Shown one piece after another: positions 1-6,435 of a DNA stretch of 17,361 nucleotides. The stretch is from Lachnoclostridium sp. UBA1241. GTDB lineage: Bacteria; Bacillota; Clostridia; Lachnospirales; Lachnospiraceae. Position numbers and translations under genes: made by a program. Under the pieces are notes generated by a model. That model ran no database searches, was not told the DNA's origin, and was given only the letters and a program-made list of their open reading frames with translations. Numbering within the stretch: the first letter of the stretch is position 1; each line of letters starts with the position of its first letter. The stretch is taken from contig DBWJ01000021.1 in assembly GCA_002308955.1 (NCBI GenBank), forward strand, positions 34,472 to 51,832. Reading direction: 5' to 3'.

Positions 1-1461
1 GATATCATCACCCGCATGAACACCGACATCAACGGTGTAAGTTCCGTTATTAGCGGCACGCTCACAAGCATCGTCAGCAACGTCGCGACGCTCGTGACCA
101 CGCTGGTTGCGCTCTTTACGATGAGCTGGAAGCTCGCGCTGATCGGCATGGTCGTGATCCCGCTTCTGATCATTCCGTCCCGTGTGGTCGGAAACACGCG
201 TTTCCGTCTGGTGACGCAGAGCCACGCGAAGCAGGACGAGATGAACCAGATCATCAACGAGACGCTCAGTGTCAGCGGTTCGATGCTCGTGAAGATTTTC
301 ACGAGAGAGAAGAAGGAATATGACAATTTCGTTCAGAAGAACGAAGAGGTCACGAAGATATCGCTGAAGGAAGCCCAGAGCGGCCGGTGGTTCCGTGTCG
401 TCATGGGTATGTTCACACAGATCGGTCCGCTTCTGATCTACCTCGCCGGCGGCTACTTCTTAATTAAGGGCAACGACCCCGCGCTTACCGTCGGTACGAT
501 TACCGCGACCGTGGCACTCATCAACCGCCTGTACCGGCCGGTGGAATCGCTATTGAATCTCGGCGTCGATTTTACGCGGTCACTCGCGTTGTTCACGCGA
601 ATCTTTGATTATCTGGACCGCCCGATTACGATCAAATCCCCGGAGAACGGACAGACGCCCGACCTCCATTGCAGGGATATCGAATATAAGAACGTTGAGT
701 TCTATTACAGCGAGGATAAGCCGCTTCTGACCGACGTTAGTTTCACGGTTCCGGGCGGCGCGGCCTACGCAATTGTCGGTCCCTCCGGCTCCGGCAAATC
801 CACGGTTGTCAATCTCATTCCCCGCCTTTATGACACGATAAGCGGAACGGTTACCATCGGCGGCGTGAACGTTCGTGACATCGACCTCACCTGGCTTCGA
901 AAAGGCATCGGCGTGGTTACGCAGGACACCTACCTGTTCAACGGAACGGTGCTTGAGAACCTGCGCTACGCGAAGGAAGACGCGACGATGGAAGAGATTG
1001 AGGACGCCTGCAAAAAGGCGGCAATTCACGACTTCATCATGAGCCAGCCGAAGGGCTATGACACCGAGGTCGGTAACCGCGGACTGAAGCTTTCGGGCGG
1101 CGAAAAGCAGCGTCTTTCGATTGCCCGCGTCATCTTAAAGGACCCCGAGATTCTGATCCTCGACGAGGCAACATCTGCTCTCGATTCGATTTCGGAAAGC
1201 GCGATCCAGGAAGCCCTGGAGACGATGATGAAGGGCCGGACAAGCCTGGTCATCGCCCACCGCCTTTCGACCATACTGAAGGCGGACAAGATACTCGTTG
1301 TGGCCGGCGGCGTAATTGCGGAGCAGGGCACGCACGAAGAGCTCCTTGCAATGAACGGCGTGTACCGCGACCTTTATGAGACGCAGTTCCGTACCGTCAT
1401 CGATTACGAGACGGCGGACTCCGAAGAGAAGAAGGAAAATGATAAAGCAGAAGGGAAATAA
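1..1461 (+). CDS. ABC exporter half-transporter, permease plus ATPase (5' partial)
   Basis: This is the C-terminal 486 residues of a type I ABC exporter subunit, which would dimerise to drive ATP-dependent export of an unidentified substrate across the cytoplasmic membrane. The reading frame is open from base 1, and the first codons (DIITRMNTDI) match the interior of an ABC exporter membrane domain, so the true start lies before the window. Visible parts are membrane segments over about the first 200 residues, then a complete nucleotide-binding domain: Walker A GPSGSGKST, a Q-loop in VVTQDTYLF, signature LSGGEKQRLSIAR, Walker B ILILDEATSALD and the H-loop in VIAHRLST. It ends in a short charged tail (EEKKENDKAEGK). 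The next gene starts 5 bases after its stop, so the two are probably co-transcribed. Such half-transporters often come as adjacent pairs, and a partner may lie upstream. The family is certain; the substrate is unknown. Confidence 0.95.
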   Translation, partial: DIITRMNTDINGVSSVISGTLTSIVSNVATLVTTLVALFTMSWKLALIGMVVIPLLIIPSRVVGNTRFRLVTQSHAKQDEMNQIINETLSVSGSMLVKIFTREKKEYDNFVQKNEEVTKISLKEAQSGRWFRVVMGMFTQIGPLLIYLAGGYFLIKGNDPALTVGTITATVALINRLYRPVESLLNLGVDFTRSLALFTRIFDYLDRPITIKSPENGQTPDLHCRDIEYKNVEFYYSEDKPLLTDVSFTVPGGAAYAIVGPSGSGKSTVVNLIPRLYDTISGTVTIGGVNVRDIDLTWLRKGIGVVTQDTYLFNGTVLENLRYAKEDATMEEIEDACKKAAIHDFIMSQPKGYDTEVGNRGLKLSGGEKQRLSIARVILKDPEILILDEATSALDSISESAIQEALETMMKGRTSLVIAHRLSTILKADKILVVAGGVIAEQGTHEELLAMNGVYRDLYETQFRTVIDYETADSEEKKENDKAEGK

Positions 1462-1466
1462 TCACC

Positions 1467-2075
1467 ATGGCGCACAAAAAACTGATTCTGGTGAGCGGCG
1501 GACCCTGTGTCGGCAAATCCACAATCGCCCGCAAGATTTTCGAGCACTACGTGAACAGTGCCTACTGTGACGGCGACTGGTGCTGGTGCGTGAACCCCGA
1601 TTCCATCCGCGACAACCGTCTTCGAAACGGCGACCGGAACATGGCATTTCTCCTTTCGACTTACCTGAATTCCGGGTATGAATACGTCGTATTTTCTTCG
1701 GTTGTGCTGACCGATCCGGACGCCCGCGAGAACATTCTTAGAAACATTGAAGCCGACGATTATGACGTTTTAAGTTTCCAACTCGTATGCACCGAAGATA
1801 CCTTGAAAGCACGGCACGACGCCCGCGGCGACGAGGACGTTTCGTTCTTCTGGCTGCAGCTTCCGCCGTATCCCGGCGAGGTCGTCATCGACACTGACGG
1901 CAAGACGCCCGCGAAGATCTGCAAAGAAATCTGCAAGCTGATCGACGAAGCGAAGAGCAAGCCGGCACCTGCGAAGAAAGAATCGGCTCCTGCGAAGAAG
2001 CCGGCAGCGAAGAAGGCAACTGCAGAGAAGGCAGTAACGAAGCCTGCCGCGAAGAAGACCGCTAAGGCGAAGTAA
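1467..2075 (+). CDS. P-loop kinase-like protein with histone H1-like Lys/Ala/Pro tail
   Basis: This 202-residue protein has a small AAA/nucleotide-kinase type P-loop domain. Walker A (GGPCVGKST) is at residues 11-19, after an N-terminal beta strand (KKLILVS). An acidic, Trp/Cys-rich patch (CDGDWCWCVNPD) at about 34-45 is where a substrate or Mg site could lie, and IDTDGKTP near 141-148 looks like the last core strand. From about residue 162 the sequence changes to a low-complexity tail of about 40 residues built of PAKK, PAAKK and similar units, resembling histone H1 or AlgP-like C-termini. Such tails usually bind nucleic acid or other polyanions, but that role is inferred here. The start at 1467 follows the ABC gene by 5 bases, with an AGAAGGGA ribosome site inside the ABC gene end. 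I recognise the fold class but not the substrate. Confidence 0.85.
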   Translation: MAHKKLILVSGGPCVGKSTIARKIFEHYVNSAYCDGDWCWCVNPDSIRDNRLRNGDRNMAFLLSTYLNSGYEYVVFSSVVLTDPDARENILRNIEADDYDVLSFQLVCTEDTLKARHDARGDEDVSFFWLQLPPYPGEVVIDTDGKTPAKICKEICKLIDEAKSKPAPAKKESAPAKKPAAKKATAEKAVTKPAAKKTAKAK

Positions 2076-2106
2076 AACCGCATAACATAATTCATTCAAC
2101 ATACAG

Positions 2107-2253
2107 TTTGAACGTTGTAGATATGAGTAGATAACCCCCTTGATCCGGTTCTAACCCGGAACAACCGCCGCACTGTATATGACGAACGACATTTATAGGC
2201 CTTGCTGTAAGCAGGGGTGAAGTCCCGCGTCATATCGGCGCCGGGACTTTTTC
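2107..2253 (+). promoter_or_regulatory. Structured leader, cobalamin-riboswitch-like, upstream of ECF operon
   Basis: The segment between the kinase gene and EcfT resembles the middle of clostridial cobalamin riboswitches: a CCGG-N7-CCGG hairpin (2145-2159), then AACCGCCGCACTGTA (2163-2177), then ATGACGAACGACATTTATA (2179-2197). The 8-base strand ATATGACG (2177-2184) is perfectly complementary to CGTCATAT (2228-2235), as expected for the long-range stem that follows CACTGTA in that RNA. A 7-bp hairpin CCTTGCT/AGCAGGG lies at 2200-2216, and ACCCC (2134-2138) can pair with GGGGT (2214-2218). The classical B12 box (CAGGAGACC type) is not evident, so this may be a shortened or variant aptamer, or another ligand class. 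The downstream operon, an ECF transporter with a transcobalamin-like protein, favours cobalamin. A covariance-model scan (Rfam RF00174, RF01482, RF01689) would decide. Confidence 0.6.
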
Positions 2254-2254
2254 T
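2220..2254 (+). terminator. Attenuator-type intrinsic terminator in the ECF leader
   Basis: AAGTCCCG (2220-2227) and CGGGACTT (2242-2249) form a perfect 8-bp stem with a 14-base loop, followed by TTTCT and more T residues. The loop starts with CGTCATAT, which can instead pair with upstream leader sequence. Terminator formation is therefore expected to compete with leader folding, the usual layout of a transcription attenuator. It lies about 80 bases before the EcfT start codon. Confidence 0.75.
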
Positions 2255-2256
2255 AT

Positions 2257-2321
2257 TTTCAGAATGCCGGGAGGCAGAAGATTTCAGAATGCCGTCAGGC
2301 AGTGCACAATGCCTCGGGCAG
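2257..2321 (+). repeat. Three tandem small hairpin units before the ecfT ribosome site
   Basis: Three related units follow one another: CAGAATGCC-GGGA-GGCAG (stem 2265-2276), CAGAATGCC-GTCA-GGCAG (stem 2290-2301) and CACAATGCC-TCG-GGCAG (stem 2310-2320). Each can fold into a 4-bp TGCC/GGCA hairpin, and the first two also share a preceding TTT. The last ends directly before the AAAGGAG ribosome site. Their role is unknown. Confidence 0.7.
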
Positions 2322-2335
2322 GAAAGGAGCGGAAA

Positions 2336-3211
2336 ATGGCATATGAACGAATTCATCCGGCTGTTTTGGTCGCTTATTTCCTGTCGGTGATGATTCCGGC
2401 GGTGTTCACGCTGCATCCGATGATGCCGCTTATGGCGCTTGCGGGCGTCGTCCTTCTGCTCCTTCTTACAGAGCCCGCACCGCCGCGCGTGCGGACGATT
2501 ATATGGATGTCACTTCTGTTCCTTGCGGTCGTCATCACGAACCCGTTATTCAATCACCGCGGACGAACGGAGCTGTTCTTTCTGAACGGACACGCAATTA
2601 CCTTGGAGGCCGTTCTGTTCGGCCTTCGAAACGCCGCCTGCGTGATTGCGGTGCTCCTGTGGTGCCACTGCATGAACCGCTTCGTGACCGGCGAAAAATG
2701 GCTCGCCATCCTCGGCCGTCACCTGCCGAAGACTGCTCTTCTTGTTTCCTCGGCAATGCGCCTTGTGCCGCTTCTTCGAAAGCGCGGAGAGGAGATGCGG
2801 AAATCGCAGCAGGCACTCGGGCTTTACGGAGACGGAGACGCGATGCGTCAGTTAAGCGGCGGAGCGAAGGTTTTCTCAATGCTTGTGACCTGGTCACTTG
2901 ATCACGCGGTTTCGGTCAGCGCCTCGATGAAGGCGAGAGGATACGGCCTCCGCGGACGGACGACGTATTCGGTCTACCGGTTCCGCAGGGAAGACGCGAT
3001 TCTGCTTACGCTTCTCATTGCGGCCGATGCTTTGGTATTGACCGCTTTAGCGGGGAAAGCGCTTTCATTTGACTTTTATCCGGTCCTTAACGGAAGCCGC
3101 AACGCGCTCACCGTACCGGGACTTATGACATACGGACTCGTGGTGCTTTTCGCACCGATTTGGGAAGGAAGAAACCGGCTTTTATGGAATTGCTACAGGT
3201 CGAAAATCTGA
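2336..3211 (+). CDS. ecfT: ECF transporter transmembrane component EcfT
   Basis: EcfT is the integral membrane scaffold that links the substrate-binding S component to the two cytoplasmic ATPases of an energy-coupling factor transporter. The 291-residue protein has hydrophobic segments near the N-terminus (about 9-45 and 57-75), the middle (about 90-112) and the C-terminus (about 224-285). Its cytoplasmic coupling region carries SSAMRLVPLLRKR near 139 and the diagnostic Ala-Arg-Gly motif in SMKARGYGLRG near 200. I chose the ATG at 2336 because AAAGGAG (2323-2329) sits 6 bases before it; an upstream in-frame ATG at 2264 would translate the leader hairpins and lacks a ribosome site. The ATPase gene starts inside its 3' end, so the two are translationally linked. 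Family assignment is firm from the motif and neighbours. Confidence 0.92.
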   Translation: MAYERIHPAVLVAYFLSVMIPAVFTLHPMMPLMALAGVVLLLLLTEPAPPRVRTIIWMSLLFLAVVITNPLFNHRGRTELFFLNGHAITLEAVLFGLRNAACVIAVLLWCHCMNRFVTGEKWLAILGRHLPKTALLVSSAMRLVPLLRKRGEEMRKSQQALGLYGDGDAMRQLSGGAKVFSMLVTWSLDHAVSVSASMKARGYGLRGRTTYSVYRFRREDAILLTLLIAADALVLTALAGKALSFDFYPVLNGSRNALTVPGLMTYGLVVLFAPIWEGRNRLLWNCYRSKI

Positions 3212-4917
3212 CGTTTACGTATCCGGACGCGAAGAAGCCCGCGCTTACGGACGTGACATATACTGTACGGGAAGGGACCTTTACGGTTCTGTGCGGCGCG
3301 TCCGGCTGCGGCAAATCCACGCTTCTTCACCTTCTGAAGAAGGAGCTTGCGCCCTTCGGAAAGAAGAGCGGAAGCATTCGATTCGACGGAACGGATTACG
3401 AGTCGCTTGACAGCCGGGTTTCGGCCTCGCAGATCGGGATTCTCATGCAGGATCCGGACAGTCAGATCGTTGCGGATGTGGTGTGGCAGGAGCTCGCATT
3501 TGCCCTTGAAAACCTCGGAACGGAGCGCTCGGTCATAAGGACGCGCGTTGCCGAAATGGCGACCTATTTCGGAATCGAGAGCTGGTATCATAAGCGCACA
3601 GGCGAGCTGTCCGGCGGGCAGAAGCAGCTTCTGAATCTGGCCTCGGTCATGACTTTAAGCCCGCGCCTGCTGCTTCTCGATGAGCCGACGGCGCAGCTTG
3701 ACCCGATTGCGGCAGGAAACTTCCTTTCGATGCTCGAGCGGGTTCACCGCGAACTCGGCGTGACGGTGCTGATTGCAGAGCACCGGCTTGAGGATATCCT
3801 TCCGATGGCGGACCGCGTGCTCGTGCTGACGGACGGTGCGCTCACGCTCGACGGAACCGTCGATTCCCTCGCGGACGCGGTACGGGAAGGCCACCCGCTG
3901 CTCGCGGGAATGCCTGCTGCGGCAAGACTCTGGAAACTCCTCGGAATGCCCGGCGACATGCCGCTTTCTGTGACGGAAGGAAGAGAGATGCTTCGTGCGG
4001 TGTGCGCGTCAAATGTGACACCGAAGGCTTCGCTTAATAACGCAGAAACTGCGATATCAAAAGCTACGCCCGATACTGCGGATGCCGCTGTTTCCGAAAC
4101 CCGGAAGAGCAAATCCGCTGACAGCGCGGAATCCGCCGCCTCCCTCTCAGAGGTGTACTTCCGTTATGAGCGGAACGGCAAGGACGTGCTTCGCGACTGC
4201 TCCGTTGATATCCAAAAGGGTGAACACTTCTGCCTGCTTGGCGGAAACGGAAGCGGGAAGACAACGCTTTTACATATTATTGCAGGGATTCTCAGGCCGT
4301 ATGCCGGAAGCTGCAGGCTGTTCGGGAAGAAGCTTGCAGCTTACCGGAGCGGTGAGCTTGCGAACGGAATTACGGCGCTTCTTCCGCAGAATCCGAAGGA
4401 CGTCTTCGTGACGGAATGCGTGAAGGAGGACTGGCTCCTTGCATGTAAGACAACCGTACCCGAAGCGGAACGGGAGGAGACCGTCCGAAGGACTGCCGAA
4501 ATGCTCGGCGCGACGCATCTTGCGGACTGTCATCCTTATGACCTGAGCGGCGGCGAGCAGCAGAAGGCTGCGCTTGTCAAGGTGCTTCTTCGAAAGCCGA
4601 AGCTGCTGCTTTTGGATGAGCCGACCAAGGGGCTGGACGCCCGCTATAAGGAAGAACTGCTTGCGGTACTAAAGAAACTGAAGGATGAATCCGTGACCGT
4701 TCTTACCGTTACGCATGATCTGGATTTCGCGGCGGTTTCCGCCGACCGCGTCGGGCTCTGCTTCGACGGCGGCGTAACGGCGGTCAAACCGACACACGAA
4801 TTCTTTACGGAGAATTCGTTCTATACAACGGCAGCCTGCCGTATCGCCGGAAAGATGTTCCCCGGTGCGATTACCTGTGAGGAAATCGTCGAAGCCGTGA
4901 AAGGGGAGCAGGCATGA
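3184..4917 (+). CDS. Fused ECF ATPase, EcfA-EcfA in one chain
   Basis: This 577-residue protein supplies both ATPases of the ECF transporter in one polypeptide. The first domain has Walker A GASGCGKST (38-46), a Q-loop in LMQDPDSQI (about 89), signature LSGGQ (142-146), Walker B LLLLDEP (162-168) and H-loop His200. An Ala/Ser/Thr-rich linker at about 265-322 joins it to the second domain: Walker A GGNGSGKTT (353-361), a Q-loop in LLPQNPKDVF, signature LSGGE (454-458), Walker B LLLLDEP (474-480) and His511. Both ATP sites look complete. The ATG at 3184 is followed at once by a typical ABC first strand (LLQVENLTF) and overlaps ecfT by 28 bases; a TTG 24 bases upstream is an alternative start. 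The stop overlaps the next start codon as ATGA. The fusion is consistent with a dedicated ECF system rather than a shared module. Confidence 0.95.
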   Translation: MELLQVENLTFTYPDAKKPALTDVTYTVREGTFTVLCGASGCGKSTLLHLLKKELAPFGKKSGSIRFDGTDYESLDSRVSASQIGILMQDPDSQIVADVVWQELAFALENLGTERSVIRTRVAEMATYFGIESWYHKRTGELSGGQKQLLNLASVMTLSPRLLLLDEPTAQLDPIAAGNFLSMLERVHRELGVTVLIAEHRLEDILPMADRVLVLTDGALTLDGTVDSLADAVREGHPLLAGMPAAARLWKLLGMPGDMPLSVTEGREMLRAVCASNVTPKASLNNAETAISKATPDTADAAVSETRKSKSADSAESAASLSEVYFRYERNGKDVLRDCSVDIQKGEHFCLLGGNGSGKTTLLHIIAGILRPYAGSCRLFGKKLAAYRSGELANGITALLPQNPKDVFVTECVKEDWLLACKTTVPEAEREETVRRTAEMLGATHLADCHPYDLSGGEQQKAALVKVLLRKPKLLLLDEPTKGLDARYKEELLAVLKKLKDESVTVLTVTHDLDFAAVSADRVGLCFDGGVTAVKPTHEFFTENSFYTTAACRIAGKMFPGAITCEEIVEAVKGEQA

Positions 4918-5600
4918 AGAAAACGCTTACAATCCTTCTTCTTGCCGTGCTGATTCCCGCGATTGTCGTAATCGGCGCAGTCGTATTCCGCGAACGGTTC
5001 TACGCCTGGATTGCCCTTGCGGTAGCCGTGCTTTCCGTACTTCCGCTTCTGTATGCCTTTGAGCGGCGGGACAGCACCGCCAAGGAGCTGATGGTACTCG
5101 CCGTAATGATTGCCCTTTCGGTAATCGGTCGTGTCGTATTTTACGCGATTCCCGGATTTAAGCCGGTGACGGCGATCACCGTGATCGTAGCGGTGGCATT
5201 TGGCGGAGAAGCAGGCTTCATGGTCGGTTCGCTTTCGGCGGTCGTCTCGAATTTCTACTTCGGGCAGGGACCGTGGACGCCGTTTCAGATGTTTTCGTGG
5301 GGAATTATCGGGCTCCTTGCGGGGCTTCTTCGGGGGCTACTGAAGAAGCATATTGCAATTCTCTGTATCTACGGGGCGCTTGCGGGAATTGCGTATTCGC
5401 TGACGATGGATGTGTGGACCGTCCTCTGGTCGGAGGGCGCGTTCGTCCCGAAAGAATACGCGGCAGCCGTAATGGCGGCGCTTCCGCTGACGGCAGTATA
5501 CGCCGTCTCCAATGTTGTATTTCTTCTCCTTCTCGCCGGACCGGTCGGGAAGAAGTTAGAGAGAATAAAGAAAAAGGACGGATTGTTTCTGTCCGAATAG
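4914..5600 (+). CDS. ECF transporter S component, probable cobalamin/corrinoid binder
   Basis: This 228-residue membrane protein is the substrate-binding S component of the ECF transporter encoded by the two preceding genes. It has about six hydrophobic segments (about 4-25, 30-48, 57-78, 83-112, 123-141 and 145-170, plus a last one near 183-208). It also carries the Gly-rich loop VAFGGEAGFMVGSLSAVVSNF (about 94-114) and GQGPWTPFQMFSWG (117-130), typical of the CbrT-like/uncharacterised S-component group. The start codon overlaps the EcfA stop (ATGA) with GGGGAG just upstream. The assignment to the ECF family is firm. Cobalamin as substrate is inferred from the transcobalamin-like protein downstream and the riboswitch-like leader; other large or corrinoid-related vitamins are not excluded. 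Confidence 0.9.
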   Translation: MKKTLTILLLAVLIPAIVVIGAVVFRERFYAWIALAVAVLSVLPLLYAFERRDSTAKELMVLAVMIALSVIGRVVFYAIPGFKPVTAITVIVAVAFGGEAGFMVGSLSAVVSNFYFGQGPWTPFQMFSWGIIGLLAGLLRGLLKKHIAILCIYGALAGIAYSLTMDVWTVLWSEGAFVPKEYAAAVMAALPLTAVYAVSNVVFLLLLAGPVGKKLERIKKKDGLFLSE

Positions 5601-5609
5601 GAGGTTTTT

Positions 5610-6413
5610 ATGAAGAAACTCATCATTCTTGTCCTTGCGCTCACGATGGCTTTCTGTCTCGCGGGTGTTGCCTGTGCGGAAGATGTGACCGTTACCGTTT
5701 CCATTTCCGACGGTTCCGGGAACGCAGTGCTCGTACAGAAGCCGGTTACCGTTACGGATGCGGATGCCGACGGCGCTCTGACCATCGGCGACGCGCTTGC
5801 ATGTGCGCATGACGCTTACTTCCCGGGCGGCGCAGCTGCCGGATTTGCAGAGTCGGTAGGCATGTACGGACTTCAGCTTGACAAACTCTGGGGAACGGAT
5901 GCCGGCGGCGCTTACGGCTACTATCAGAACAACACCGCAGCGAACAGCCTCGGAGACGTGGTAACAAACGGCGCATTCATTTCGGCGTTCATATACACCG
6001 ATACCATCGGCTACTCCGACACGTACTGCTATTTCGATAAGAGAACCGCTACGGTAGCAGCAGGCGGATCCGTAACCCTTACCCTGACCGGCGCTGGTTA
6101 TGATTCGAGCTGGAGCCCGATCACATTTGCCATCGATGACGCAACGATCTGGATTGACGGCGTGGCAACCACTTATGTAACGGATGCGGAGGGCAAGGTT
6201 ACGATTCCGTGCGCTACGGCCGGAACGATCACGGTCAGCGCAAAGAGCGCCTCGAAGACGCTTGTTCCGACGAGCTGCATCATCACTGTTTCCGCAGCTG
6301 CAGACGTATCTCCGGAGACCGGTGACGTGCTTCCGATCGTTTTGATCGCAGCGTTGGCAGCAGGCGCTTTCGTAATGTTTGTAGTGCTTCAGAGAAAGCG
6401 TAAGAACGCATAA
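5610..6413 (+). CDS. Secreted, probably sortase-anchored surface protein of the ECF operon
   Basis: This 267-residue protein has a clear signal peptide (MKKLIILVLALTMAFCLAGV with cleavage after ACA, about residue 23). A first domain (about 25-135) contains TVTDADADGALTIGDAL and AYGYYQNNTAANSLGDVVTNGA, loosely like a DUF4430/transcobalamin beta-domain layout. An Ig-like beta domain follows (about 145-228: GGSVTLTLTGAGYDS and TIPCATAGTITVSAKSAS). The C-terminus has SPETGD (234-239), a hydrophobic segment (241-260) and the basic tail QRKRK, matching a cell wall sorting signal recognised by SPxTG-type sortases. Its AGGAGG ribosome site overlaps the S-component stop codon, so it belongs to the transporter operon. 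I infer that it captures or hands over the vitamin at the cell surface. No ligand residue can be assigned. Confidence 0.85.
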   Translation: MKKLIILVLALTMAFCLAGVACAEDVTVTVSISDGSGNAVLVQKPVTVTDADADGALTIGDALACAHDAYFPGGAAAGFAESVGMYGLQLDKLWGTDAGGAYGYYQNNTAANSLGDVVTNGAFISAFIYTDTIGYSDTYCYFDKRTATVAAGGSVTLTLTGAGYDSSWSPITFAIDDATIWIDGVATTYVTDAEGKVTIPCATAGTITVSAKSASKTLVPTSCIITVSAAADVSPETGDVLPIVLIAALAAGAFVMFVVLQRKRKNA

Positions 6414-6435
6414 AGCTCAGCGGAAATACGAACGC

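Noticed and set aside
580..1335. Several minus-strand open frames inside the ABC transporter gene.
   Set aside because: They are antisense shadows of a strongly conserved coding region and lack ribosome sites.
1760..2102. Minus-strand frames rich in Phe/Ala or Leu/Arg opposite the kinase tail.
   Set aside because: They are reverse translations of the lysine/alanine repeat, not genes.
2107..2200. TPP riboswitch, because of TGATCCGGTTCTAACCCGG.
   Set aside because: The paired CTGAGA core and the GGGG/ACCC entry stem in the right order are absent; the CACTGTA and GACGAACG parts fit a cobalamin-type RNA better.
2264..2335. Upstream start for EcfT at 2264.
   Set aside because: It would translate the three hairpin units and has no ribosome site; AAAGGAG precisely precedes 2336.
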